DNA of 64,000 nt from CAVRXQ01 sp963849105 (GTDB lineage: Bacteria; Actinomycetota; Acidimicrobiia; Acidimicrobiales; Bog-793), in NCBI GenBank assembly GCA_963849105.1, contig CAWKGD010000003.1:248001-312000 (forward strand). The letters are read 5' to 3'. How positions within the stretch are numbered: the first letter of the stretch is position 1; each line of letters begins with the position of its first letter. This document shows, piece by piece, positions 8,340 through 17,045 of this stretch. Below the pieces are notes generated by a model that saw nothing but the letters and a program-made list of their open reading frames with translations, was not told the DNA's origin and searched no databases. Position numbers and translations under genes: made by a program.

Positions 8340-9647
8340 ATGAGTAGTGCCCTTGGACGTAGGAGACGCTCGACCCGCCCACGGCTTCAGGCGGATGCTG
8401 CTGACACATCCGCCTCAGCACCATTCGCCCGGAGGTCCACGCGTCGAGCGCAGAGACGCGAGACGCGAAAGCAATGGCGAAGGCGACATCGCCGCCCCTT
8501 GCTCGCAGCCGCCGTTCTCCTCCTAATACCGGTGGTCTGGCTCGCGGTCTCTTATGCGAGCTGGATGCTGGCGCCAACGAGCGAGTCTTTCGGCGCGCGC
8601 AGCGCCGAGTGGGTAAGGAGCCTTCCAGGCGGAAACTTCATCGTGGACAAGGCCGAGCATTACTACTACGGCTCGAAGGCGCCGAAGCCGGGCGGCCCGC
8701 AACTAAAGAGACTTCCCTCGGTCGGGCTCTCCGATCCGACAACCGGTCAAGCGCATCGGGTGACCAAAACAACGCCCTCGACGCAGGCGGCGCCCTGGCC
8801 GCCGCCAATCAAGCCAGTCTTCCCACACCCGCTTCCTGGTGAAGGAACCTGGAAGCCGACCGGGCCGCCCGTCGACGGTGGCCCACCGGTGCTCGTCACG
8901 ACCTACCGGCCGGAGCTCGACTACCCGCAGATGGTCGCCTACGTCGCCTGGTTCGACCACTCGCGCACCGCGCTCGCGTACTACCCGGGTCGCTACGAGC
9001 CGCCGAACGCTGCCGTTCGAGGACCGATGATGGTCCCGTACGACCAGCGCAACCGACTGCTCGCAACTTTCAATGCCGGCTTCATTTACTCAGACGGTAC
9101 CAATGGGTCCGCCGACAACGGCCTCGTGAACGAACCGCTCACCGACGGTAACGCCACGCTGATTGGCTATCGCAACGGCACCGTCGCGATCGTGAAGTGG
9201 AGTGGTGGTCCGAACCCCGGGCCGAACGTCGCGTGGGCGCGCCAGAGCCTCGCTCCGATTGTCTGGAACGGACAGCTGAACCCGACGCTGAACACCAACC
9301 CGAACAGCCCGCAGTGGGGCTACACGTTGGGCGGCGTCACGCAGGTCTGGCGTACCGGCGTCGGCATCGACCGTCACGGGAACCTCATCTTTGTCGTCGC
9401 GAACGACCAGACCGTGATCTCACTCGCGCAGATCCTGCAACATGTGGGCGCGGTGAACGCTATGGAGTTCGACATCAACCCCTATTGGCACACCCTCATT
9501 ACGTACACCCATGCGCACGGTCTCATCCCGACCATGGTCGAACCCCAGCCCAATCAGTCCCCCAACCGATACCTCGTTCCCGACGATCGTGACTTCTTCG
9601 CCGTCTACCGGCGCCTCCCCGGCCCGATCACCGTTCCGTTCCACTAA
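8340..9647 (+). CDS. Membrane-anchored NAGPA-like (phosphodiester glycosidase family) protein 1
   Basis: A 435-residue protein with an Arg-rich cytoplasmic N-terminus (~50 residues), one transmembrane helix 'PLLAAAVLLLIPVVWLAV', a Pro-rich linker and a C-terminal NAGPA-like domain. Landmarks are 'LATFNAGFIYSDG', 'WGYTLGGVTQVWRTGVGID' and 'AMEFDINPYW'. Two paralogues lie at 12846 and 24034. Canonical family members cleave phosphodiester-linked sugars and carry an LDGGGS motif. Here the equivalent place reads E-F-D-I-N, so activity is uncertain. The ATG at 8340 was chosen because the upstream reading overlaps the propeller fragment. An extracytoplasmic envelope role is inferred. Confidence 0.8.
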   Translation: MSSALGRRRRSTRPRLQADAADTSASAPFARRSTRRAQRRETRKQWRRRHRRPLLAAAVLLLIPVVWLAVSYASWMLAPTSESFGARSAEWVRSLPGGNFIVDKAEHYYYGSKAPKPGGPQLKRLPSVGLSDPTTGQAHRVTKTTPSTQAAPWPPPIKPVFPHPLPGEGTWKPTGPPVDGGPPVLVTTYRPELDYPQMVAYVAWFDHSRTALAYYPGRYEPPNAAVRGPMMVPYDQRNRLLATFNAGFIYSDGTNGSADNGLVNEPLTDGNATLIGYRNGTVAIVKWSGGPNPGPNVAWARQSLAPIVWNGQLNPTLNTNPNSPQWGYTLGGVTQVWRTGVGIDRHGNLIFVVANDQTVISLAQILQHVGAVNAMEFDINPYWHTLITYTHAHGLIPTMVEPQPNQSPNRYLVPDDRDFFAVYRRLPGPITVPFH

Positions 9648-9675
9648 GAGAACTCGGGCGTTCGGCGAGACAACT

Positions 9676-9695
9676 CTCGGGCACTGATGCCCGAG
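9676..9695 (+). terminator. Hairpin after NAGPA-like gene 1
   Basis: ctcgggca-ctga-tgcccgag, an 8-bp perfect stem with a tetraloop 29 bp after the stop codon. No T-run follows, so termination is only a possibility. Confidence 0.4.
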
Positions 9696-9721
9696 CATGT
9701 ACCAAAGTTCATGGAAGATCG

Positions 9722-10942
9722 ATGAAGAGCCTGAGCCATCGACGTACCGTCGAGCGCAATGTCCAATTCGCTGTGTCTAGGAGGCGTGCTGAGGGGCTAG
9801 GTTTCGCCCGGGTGCCCCTCCGTCGAAATCTCGAACACCACCTACGACGTCCCTTCGACTCGGCTGCGTTGGGCCGCGTCGCCTATTCGCATCGACAGCG
9901 CATCCGGCGTCCGCCTCTTCAGGCCCGGCTCGGTTTGCTTTGCGCGATTGCTTTTCTCGTCACCGACATCTTGCCGGCATCGGCCACGCCAGCGACTGTG
10001 CGACGGCCATCGAGTGCGCCAACCCCGACAGAGATCCATTGCGGCTTTGTCGATTCATCGCGGTCAGTACCCGATTATGCGACCCAACCACCATCCGTTG
10101 CCGCGAAGGTCCGTTCACTGCCGACCACGATCTGGCTCCCAACTTCCAGCGCGCCCGTCCACACTCGACCGCTCGTTCTCTTCGCTGCCGGTTACGATTC
10201 CTACCCCGGCGTATATGCGCCGCTCTTAACAGCGTGGGCAAAAGCGGGCTTCGTTGTCGCTGCTCCAACGTTCCCCGACGAAAACCCAGCGGAGGTTGTT
10301 GCCCAGCGCACCAACACCGAGGGCGATCTCGCGAACGAGCCGGCCGACCTCGCTTACGTCGGGCACGCTCTGGAACAAGCATCAGCGCATCGCAGCGGGC
10401 TGTGCCCGGGAGTATTCGGGATGATCGATCCGCACGTGCTCGTCGTCGCCGGACACTCAGACGGCGCGATCGCGGCCGCGCTCTTCGCCTTCGGGACCGG
10501 ATCGGATCCACAAGGCGTTTCAGAGTCAACCCTCCGCGCAGGCTTTTCGCTTCGCGGAGCACTGATCTTCTCGGGTGCCGAAGCTGGACTCGGCCCATAC
10601 GGCGCTCCCGATCCAAGCCTCCCGCTGCTCATGGTCCAAAGCGCCGGCGATCATTGCAACCCCGAGCGAGATGCCGTCGCCCTCTATCAAGCGATTCGCG
10701 TAGACGAGCGCTTCTTCCTGCTCTTGCGGAGCGCACAACACCGATCGCCCTTTGACGGTTCGGACGAGCGGGCACTCACCCTCGTAACCGCCACTTCGAT
10801 TCGATTCCTCCGGCTGTCGGTTCGAAACGCGCGCATCGGAGCCGGCTTCGTCGCGTACGGCGATCGCGATCCGGCGGTGGGGGCCATGTATACCGTCCCG
10901 CCGGTCACACCCGTTCTTCCAGAGAATTGTGGTCTGACCTGA
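9722..10942 (+). CDS. Secreted alpha/beta hydrolase (chlorophyllase/PETase-like fold)
   Basis: A 406-residue reading with a hydrophobic export segment unusually deep (residues about 68-90, 'LGLLCAIAFLVTDILPASA'). The true start may therefore lie well downstream of 9722. The mature part is an alpha/beta hydrolase: 'RPLVLFAAGYDSYPGVYAPL' (oxyanion region), nucleophile elbow 'VVAGHSDGAIAAALF', 'LLMVQSAGDHCNP' (acid) and a His near 'RSAQHRSPFDG'. Substrate is unknown. The pattern resembles platelet-activating-factor acetylhydrolase/dienelactone-type lipases. It is convergent with the cyclase fragment on the minus strand, which runs into its last codons. Confidence 0.75.
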   Translation: MKSLSHRRTVERNVQFAVSRRRAEGLGFARVPLRRNLEHHLRRPFDSAALGRVAYSHRQRIRRPPLQARLGLLCAIAFLVTDILPASATPATVRRPSSAPTPTEIHCGFVDSSRSVPDYATQPPSVAAKVRSLPTTIWLPTSSAPVHTRPLVLFAAGYDSYPGVYAPLLTAWAKAGFVVAAPTFPDENPAEVVAQRTNTEGDLANEPADLAYVGHALEQASAHRSGLCPGVFGMIDPHVLVVAGHSDGAIAAALFAFGTGSDPQGVSESTLRAGFSLRGALIFSGAEAGLGPYGAPDPSLPLLMVQSAGDHCNPERDAVALYQAIRVDERFFLLLRSAQHRSPFDGSDERALTLVTATSIRFLRLSVRNARIGAGFVAYGDRDPAVGAMYTVPPVTPVLPENCGLT

Positions 10943-11519
10943 AGCTGACCCTAGCTGTATGCACACCGAAGCGCAGTTCGATCCCGAGTCTTCGCGTGGC
11001 GTCGCGGATCGCTTGTGCTGCGCGAAGGGCTCTGGCGGTGCCATCGAAGGAGGCAACGAAACCGTCACCGGTCGTGTTGACCTCGCGCCCCCGGAATCGT
11101 CGCAGCTCGTCGCGGACCGCTCGGTCGTGCGCATCGAGCAAACCTCGCCACCGTTCGTCGCCCATCGCGGCGGCCCGTTCGGTCGAACCGACGATGTCGG
11201 TGAAGAGCACGGTCGCAAGGACGCGATCTGGCTCGGCGGGTTCGCGCACGCCAGTCAGGAACTCGCGGATCTCGGCCACGATTTCGTCGCCGGCCGCCCA
11301 CGGGGCATGGTCGACGCCCGGAAGCTCAACGTACTCCGCGCCCGGAATGTGACGAGCGAGAAATCGGCCATTTTCCACGTGACATACGGGATCGTCAGTG
11401 CGATGGACGATCAAGGTCGGCACGCCGATCGTGGGCACGACCGACCGGACGTCGATGTCGAAGGCCATCCGAATAAACGACTCGGCTGCGCCAGGCGTGG
11501 CGGCATTGATCGCGCTCCA
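10905..11519 (-). pseudogene. Alpha/beta hydrolase-adenylate cyclase fusion, truncated at both ends
   Basis: The frame reads 'AINAATPGAAESFIRMAFD' and 'VDHAPWAAGDEIVAEI' (the end of an alpha/beta-hydrolase domain). It then continues into a class III cyclase start 'VLATVLFTDIVGSTERAAAM' and 'GREVNTTGDGFVASFDG'. The metal-binding Asp and the TGDGF strand are visible. After 'ELRFGVHT' the homology stops and the frame runs into the opposite hydrolase gene. On the 5' side an in-frame TGA precedes codon 'WSA'. This hydrolase-cyclase fusion is common in actinobacteria; here only about 190 central residues remain. Confidence 0.8.
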
Positions 11520-11808
11520 TCAGGGCATGCGCTACGCGTCCATTCCGACGCGCCAGCTCGCGCCAGGTCACGTATCCGCGAGTCGCCTCACCGCCGACGC
11601 CGACAGACGAGATGACGAACGGGAAGAAGATGCGCGCGTAGGCCTCGAACCCCTGCGGCGCCGACACGCGGACCTCGTAGGTCCCTGCTGCAAGTCTCGG
11701 TTCCAGCCACAGCGCCGGAGACAGCTCGGTTTTGATGCTCAGCGGCGCATCGCGGGAAGGATCCCAGGTGTTGGCGTTGAGCGACACCTCGTAGTCCTCG
11801 GCGGACAT
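11395..11808 (-). CDS. Small hypothetical protein after the amidase (probably 3'-truncated)
   Basis: Starts 'MSAEDYEVSLNANTWDPS' behind a GGAGG ribosome binding site, 15 bp after the amidase stop. Protein-like sequence continues through 'GTYEVRVSAPQGFEAYARI' and 'GYVTWRELARRNGR' to about 11530. The rest of the frame overlaps the hydrolase-cyclase remnant out of frame and looks non-native, so the gene was probably cut where that fragment was joined. I do not recognise the family. Co-transcription with the amidase is likely. Confidence 0.5.
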   Translation of the reverse strand: MSAEDYEVSLNANTWDPSRDAPLSIKTELSPALWLEPRLAAGTYEVRVSAPQGFEAYARIFFPFVISSVGVGGEATRGYVTWRELARRNGRVAHALMERDQCRHAWRSRVVYSDGLRHRRPVGRAHDRRADLDRPSH

Positions 11809-11822
11809 CTGTGTGCCTCCAA

Positions 11823-12815
11823 TCAGCGGGCGAAGTACTGCGTGACGGCTTTGGCGATGCCCGCGGCGATGACGTGCTGTCCTGCCGCGCTCGCGGCAAT
11901 GGAAGCTTCGTACGGGTCGGTGATGAACAGCGGCTCGATGAGCGCGCCGGGCATCTTGCTCGGCTTCGTGAAGTATCCCTTCATCGCAGGGCCTAACAGC
12001 AGCAGGTGGTGATAGCGCGCGGCTGCGACAGACAGCGCCGGGCCACCGAGGTAGCTGTCGAGCTGGACGCGGTCGTTGGGTATGCCCCAGCCGCGGGCGT
12101 TCATTGAAGCGAGAACGTCGGCCTGCAGGAGATCGGCGAAGCGCAAGCTCGATCTCCAAAAGGGTCGGACGGCGTCGTACGCCGTGACGCTGCCAGCGTT
12201 CAATGGAGAGGACCCACCGTCGAGATACAGCCCGACGAGTAAGTCTGCTTGGGAGACGTTGGCGCACACATCGCGTGCCGCAACCTCTCGTAAGTCCCCG
12301 TTCACGGTGTAGACGCCCCCCGAGATCGATCCGGGCCCCGGACGCGCGACGGCAGTCTGACGCGTTCGCGACACGACGACACGGAAGCCGTCGCGCCGCA
12401 GCAGCGCGGCCGTGGCAAGCTCGATCGGCAGGGTGAGTTTCGCCTCCTCGACTCGGCGCCCTGCCCGGGTGGTCCCGATGGCGCCCGGATCGAGCCCGCC
12501 GTGGCCGGCGTCGAGAAAGACGGTGATGTGGCGGTGACCGCTTGTCGGCGGGAACGCGACGCAGGCACCGGTCTCGAAGAGGCCGGGAGCGGCGGGACTT
12601 CCCGCGCCTCGCTCGGCTCCGAATCGGTCTCGTCCTGTCAGCACAACGGCGCTTGAGTTGCGCCGACTCCCAGAAAGTCCGTGATCATTGAGCACCGCGG
12701 CGGCAGCGCCAGTCGCGGAGACGATTAGCACACCCGCGACGAACGCCAGGTGATACCTGCGGCGCGGCTTGGTGACCGTCGTTCCGTCAGCGACCTCGCG
12801 AAATGTGAGGATCAT
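11823..12815 (-). CDS. N-acetylmuramoyl-L-alanine amidase-like (Amidase_3) with altered metal site
   Basis: A 330-residue exported protein with a transmembrane/signal helix near residues 22-42, then an Amidase_3 domain. It shows 'VFLDAGHGGLDPGAIG' with the first zinc His, 'RRVEEAKLTLPIELATA' with the zinc Glu, and the catalytic Glu block 'GALIEPLFITDPYEA'. The third zinc ligand, normally His in an SIHAN-type motif, is replaced: 'LLVGLYLDGG' has Tyr there. It may be a catalytically weak or binding-only wall protein. It is likely expressed with the downstream 11395 gene and sits beside two NAGPA-like genes. Confidence 0.78.
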   Translation of the reverse strand: MILTFREVADGTTVTKPRRRYHLAFVAGVLIVSATGAAAAVLNDHGLSGSRRNSSAVVLTGRDRFGAERGAGSPAAPGLFETGACVAFPPTSGHRHITVFLDAGHGGLDPGAIGTTRAGRRVEEAKLTLPIELATAALLRRDGFRVVVSRTRQTAVARPGPGSISGGVYTVNGDLREVAARDVCANVSQADLLVGLYLDGGSSPLNAGSVTAYDAVRPFWRSSLRFADLLQADVLASMNARGWGIPNDRVQLDSYLGGPALSVAAARYHHLLLLGPAMKGYFTKPSKMPGALIEPLFITDPYEASIAASAAGQHVIAAGIAKAVTQYFAR

Positions 12816-12845
12816 CGGGCAGGCGTCACGGCAAGCCCGTCTTGT

Positions 12846-14114
12846 TCAGCGGGCCGACATCGTGACGAAGTCGCGGAACCAGGACGGATCGAAGAACCGT
12901 TCCGGTTGGCCCTCCATCGTCGACAACAGGTCCGTCCCGTTTGCGGGTGACGCGAACGCATTCGGCGAGGAGGGCGCGTAAGTCGCGAAGACGGTCCAAT
13001 AAGGATTGATATCGAGTTCCATCGCTCGCACTGCTCGCGCTCGCACGAGGATCTGCGCAAGCTGAAGTGGTGAAAGGGAAGGTCCCGCGACGTAGACGAG
13101 GGCACCGTTCGCAGTGATACCGAGCCCGGATCGCCACTGATTCTCTATTCCCGTCCCGGAACAGGAGTACGCCCCGCACGTCGCACCCCAGGCGAGCCAG
13201 TCGGACGTCGCAGCAAATGGCGTCGGGTAGCCGCCCGCAACGAGAGGCACAAGGTTCTGGCGGACGGAGACGACGTTCGGCGTCATCGTGACGTCACTTC
13301 CCCACGCGCCGATGTTGACGTACCCGCTGGCGTCGATGACGAGTGACGCCGCTCCAGCGCGCAATGGCGCCACGAGGCGGCCCTCGCTGTAGTAACCGCC
13401 GCCGCTCACTGACATGTAGAAACCGCCGTTGAAGGCCGCGACGAGCGTCCTCGCTTGTGCGGGCTCGATCGGCGCCGTGTAGCGCCACCCCAATCCACCT
13501 GGGCTCCCGCTACCCGAATAGAGGGTCGCCCGGAGCAGTCTCGTGTCCATCCACGCGATGCCCGCAGGCGCGCCACCGCCGGGCGGAACAAGCGCGGTTT
13601 CGTAAATCGCCGGAAGTCCCGAGACGGGTCGTCCGCTGGGGCGCCATTGGCCCTGACCGGCGAGCGCGGTCCTCGCGAACGGCACCACCGCGGTGGGCCT
13701 TGCAAGCGCGCGGCGCGTGGCGGTGTGCGACTGGGGCCTCCACAACTTCCGATAGCCCCGCGCAAGTTGCACTGCGAAGTTCAGCTCGTGTGCCTGCGTG
13801 AACTGGAATTGGAGCTCCGAGATATAAGTTGATGACGCGGGGTCGAGCCCGGTCGCGAGCGTTGGACGCGCAGCAACCTGCGCGGGCAACGCCGTTAGCG
13901 CCACCAGTCCGATCCCCAACAGCATCGGCACCGTACGGGCAACCGGTCGATCGAACGGGGATGTTGCCGCCGATTGGACAGGGTCGTTCGAACCGCGTCC
14001 TCGGGCTGGCGACCCTCCGTCTCGCCGGAGCGAACCCAAAAATGACTTCTTGCCCGCCAGGCGAGCGACGGCGTGCCGCTGCCGCTGTCGGACTCCATAA
14101 ACGCCTAGGGACAT
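12846..14114 (-). CDS. NAGPA-like (phosphodiester glycosidase family) protein 2
   Basis: A 422-residue envelope protein. The basic N-terminus is followed by a hydrophobic segment 'VPMLLGIGLVALTALPA'. The domain body holds 'LVAAFNGGFYMSVSGGGYYS', 'PLRAGAASLVID', 'WRSGLGITANGALVYVAG' and 'AMELDINPYWTVFATYA'. It ends 'FFDPSWFRDFVTMSAR'. It is closest to the 24034 paralogue, which shares the 'MDTxLLxATLYSGS' and 'YTAPIEP' segments. Located 30 bp upstream of the amidase in the same direction, it probably forms a wall-related operon. Function beyond the fold is not known. Confidence 0.82.
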   Translation of the reverse strand: MSLGVYGVRQRQRHAVARLAGKKSFLGSLRRDGGSPARGRGSNDPVQSAATSPFDRPVARTVPMLLGIGLVALTALPAQVAARPTLATGLDPASSTYISELQFQFTQAHELNFAVQLARGYRKLWRPQSHTATRRALARPTAVVPFARTALAGQGQWRPSGRPVSGLPAIYETALVPPGGGAPAGIAWMDTRLLRATLYSGSGSPGGLGWRYTAPIEPAQARTLVAAFNGGFYMSVSGGGYYSEGRLVAPLRAGAASLVIDASGYVNIGAWGSDVTMTPNVVSVRQNLVPLVAGGYPTPFAATSDWLAWGATCGAYSCSGTGIENQWRSGLGITANGALVYVAGPSLSPLQLAQILVRARAVRAMELDINPYWTVFATYAPSSPNAFASPANGTDLLSTMEGQPERFFDPSWFRDFVTMSAR

Positions 14115-14571
14115 GTCGCGTTCGAGATGGTGAGCGCCGATCGTTCGGTTCGCGCCACGCCCAACCCAGTCGGCCGGCGCGCCGTGAGGGTCATCCCTCG
14201 GCTACGTCTTGGGAGCGCACGACCGATCTCCCAATGGCGGATGCGGACGGTCCACATTCCTCGCATATTCCGTCCAGCAGACGACTGGGAATTCTCGGGC
14301 TCGTGGCTACGAGCGGGTCGTGGGTCGATGGTCATGCCGAACTGGGGTGGACGTATTGGCGCACCTGCTCCTGGGCGCTCATTCTCGCCCGGACACCTGA
14401 CGAGAAGATGAACGACGCGACGGCGTATCAAAGGGATTACCGCCTCAGACCTGAGCGGTGCGGCGAGTCCCCAGGACAGGGGGTGGTGGTTCCAGAGATT
14501 CGATGAACGCGAGGTTGTCAACCGGCGATTAACGCGCCGTTTTCACAAGCTCGTGACGTTCAAGTGTGACG

Positions 14572-14604
14572 TTCATGGATTCGTAAGGCGCTCGTGCTTA
14601 CCGT
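14572..14604 (+). promoter_or_regulatory. Promoter-like motif copy 1 (TTCATG-N4-CGTAAGG-N10-TACCGT)
   Basis: ttcatg, gatt, cgtaagg, 10 nt, taccgt. The same arrangement recurs at 20830 and 23672 with 9-nt final spacers. Two extra tgacgttca half-sites lie just upstream (14554 and 14567). The TAnnnT element can serve as a -10 box with the TTCATG/CGTAAGG pair as an activator site. This copy precedes a NAGPA-gene remnant. Confidence 0.5.
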
Positions 14605-14624
14605 CCCGACATGAGGTGGGACAT

Positions 14625-14708
14625 TGGCCAGAGAAGTGGCTACAGCGCTGCGAATTTGACCCCTCCTGGGCGCGTGACTTCATCACGGTTTCCGCCCGCG
14701 TGGGTTGA
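14625..14708 (+). pseudogene. C-terminal remnant of a fourth NAGPA-like gene
   Basis: The frame reads 'WPEKWLQRCEFDPSWARDF' then 'ITVSARVG' stop. It parallels the end of protein 2 ('RFFDPSWFRDFVTMSAR') and of protein 3 ('WWSRDFFTMSARSFNG'). Only about 27 codons survive. It sits directly behind promoter-like motif copy 1, as if the promoter and the 3' end remain after an internal deletion. The rest of 14115-14984 shows no supportable gene. Confidence 0.75.
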
Positions 14709-14984
14709 GTCGATCTTCATGCGTTCGTGCGCCTCGATATCTACGTCAGGACGGACCGCTTGCGTGTCGGAATCGCGTTAGCTCGTGCCCGGGCCGGAGC
14801 CCTCCTCGATTCCTCGTGAGACCGAGGGAGCATTCGTTGGAACTGGAATTATTCGATCGACCGCCAACGCGGGGGCGCATGCTCTCGCTATTACAAATTG
14901 AAACTGCGCGGCTCACAACCACACGCTGGCGAACCGAAGCGCCCCGGCTCCCGAGCATCGAAGGGGACTGACACACTTTCTTCT

Positions 14985-15653
14985 ATGCGGATCCTTGTCG
15001 CAGAGGACGACGCCGGCCTCAGGGACGTCCTTGAGCGGGGTCTTCGCGAGGCCGGTTACATCGTCGACGCGGTCGCGAACGGGAACGACGCGCGCGAATA
15101 CTTAAGAGCCTATGAATACAACGTCGTCGTACTGGACTGGCGGATGCCGGAAATGTCCGGCCTCGAAATCATCACCTGGGCACGCCAGCGGGGAATCCAG
15201 ACACCGTTCTTGATGCTGACAGCGCGAGATGCCCCTCCCGACCGAATCCGCGCTCTCGACGAGGGCGCGGACGACTATCTGATCAAGCCGTTCGACTATG
15301 GCGAGCTACTCGCCCGGCTCCGCGCGCTTCTCCGGCGACCGAGTGGCGAACGAAGCCCGCTGCTTCGTTGCGGATCGCTCAGTGTCGACCCAGCCACACG
15401 AGAGGTCCTTGTCGGCGGGGCACCCGCAGATCTGACGCCGCGGGAGTTCGCCATTGTCGAGCTGCTCATCCGAAAGAGCCCGGGCGTCGTCCAGCGCCGC
15501 ACGATCGCCATCCAAGCGTGGCCCGACGAGGCCGACGCCGTCGGATCAAACACGATCGACGTCCACATCGCGCGCCTTCGAGCCAAGCTCGCTCGTTCTG
15601 ACGCGAGAATCGAGACCCTTCGTGGTGCGGGATACCGCTTGGTGGCTAGGTGA
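14985..15653 (+). CDS. OmpR/PhoB-family response regulator
   Basis: A 222-residue regulator. The receiver has 'VAEDDAGLRDVL', phospho-acceptor Asp in 'VVVLDWRMPEMSG', the switch Thr in 'MLTARDA' and Lys in 'DYLIKPFDYGELL'. The winged-helix C-terminus has 'LTPREFAIVELLIRKSPGVV' and 'NTIDVHIARLRAKL'. The ATG at 14985 gives the usual compact start. Its TGA overlaps the GTG of the following kinase gene (GTGA), so the pair is translationally coupled. A truncated near-copy lies at 7536. Confidence 0.93.
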   Translation: MRILVAEDDAGLRDVLERGLREAGYIVDAVANGNDAREYLRAYEYNVVVLDWRMPEMSGLEIITWARQRGIQTPFLMLTARDAPPDRIRALDEGADDYLIKPFDYGELLARLRALLRRPSGERSPLLRCGSLSVDPATREVLVGGAPADLTPREFAIVELLIRKSPGVVQRRTIAIQAWPDEADAVGSNTIDVHIARLRAKLARSDARIETLRGAGYRLVAR

Positions 15654-16991
15654 GGACCGAAACGGCTGGATCCGGCGATTCGAGAGGGCGCGTCCGCCTC
15701 CACGCCCGACGCGTCGCGCTCGGCGCGACGTTGCTCGCCCTGGTCGTCTACCTCTTGGCCTGTTCGGTTGCCGACCTCGTCGTCGTTGATCACCTCTACA
15801 GCTCGATCGACGCTCGCCTAACAGGGCGCCTGGTCTCGCTCACCCACGGGATCCCGAAGCAGTCAAGGGGGAGTCCGGCCCCTGCAGCGACGCCGACCCC
15901 GAATGATGACTTCGATGACGCGCCGATCCTCGCCTGGTTCGTGCCGGTCGGTGCAACCCAAGCCCGTCGGCTCAGCACCAATGCCCCAGCTCTTCCCGCG
16001 TCCGATCTGCGGGCTGGTCGCCCGGTCGACTCAGGAATCGGAGGTCGAACGTTTCGCCTCGAGGGGACAGCGGTTCCGAGCGGCCGAATCGTGGTTGCCA
16101 CGAGCACGGAAGAAGTCGCGAGTGTGCGCTCGACGCTCCTCCTCGTCGAGGCGGTACTCGCGCCGATCATCCTGGTCAGTTTGTTCCTTGCCGCGACGAT
16201 CATCGGTCGGCGTGCCGCGATGCCGATCGAGCTGGCACGCCTTCGCCAGCTCGAGTTCACAGCAGATGCGTCACACGAGTTACGTACGCCGCTCAGCGTC
16301 ATCGAAGCGGAAGTCGGCCTCGCGCTGAGCGCCGATCGGACAGCGGCGGCTTATCGCACGGCGCTCGAACGCGTCGCGGATGAGTCCAAGAGGTTGCGTA
16401 GCATTGTCGACGACCTGTTGTGGCTGGCGCGTCTCGATGCGATTCCTCTGAGTCCGCCGCAGGAGCCAGTCGACGTGGCGAACATCTCGAGATCGTGCTC
16501 AGAACGCTTCGTCACCGTCGCTTCTCGACACGGGCTGACGATCTCTGCCACCGAGGCCGGTCTGTTCGCTCCGATCATCATCGCTCCGGCCGACTGGCTC
16601 GATCGCCTCGTCTCGGTTCTCCTCGATAACGCCTGTCGGTATACCAACGCTGGCGGACAGCGTCGAGGTGACCGTCGCTTCGACCGAGCATCGCGTGATG
16701 CTCACCGTCGACGACAGCGGTCCCGGGATCGCCGAGGAGGAACGGGAGCACATCAAGGAACGATTTCATCGTGCGAGTGCCGTCGCGGGAGGCGCGGGAC
16801 TCGGGCTCTCCATCGCGGACGCGGTTGTGAAGGTGACCGGCGGGACATGGGACGTGGCCACTGCTCCCCTCGGAGGCGCCCGCATCGAGGTCTCGTGGAC
16901 GCGTTTCCGAGCAGAAGACGAGAGCGATGTGCCGAGTGTCCAAGACGACCCTCTGTTGCCAACCGATCCCGTTTTCACCGACCGGACCTGA
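15650..16991 (+). pseudogene. Sensor histidine kinase, one frameshift near 16657
   Basis: A cognate kinase for the 14985 regulator. It has two transmembrane helices ('LGATLLALVVYLLACSVADL' and 'LLVEAVLAPIILVSLFLAA') around an extracytoplasmic sensor of about 110 residues. The HisKA H-box is 'FTADASHELRTPLSVIEAEV' and the N-box is 'LVSVLLDNACRYTNAGG'. At about 16657 the frame changes. The G1/G2 boxes continue in another frame as 'HRVMLTVDDSGPGIAEEERE' and 'GAGLGLSIADAVVKVTGG', ending at 16991. All catalytic blocks are present, so a single indel (real or sequencing) is the only defect. Confidence 0.85.
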
Positions 16992-17045
16992 CCCGACGTA
17001 CCTCGTCAACGACGCGCCGCGTCATCAAAGCTTTAGGCGGATGCC

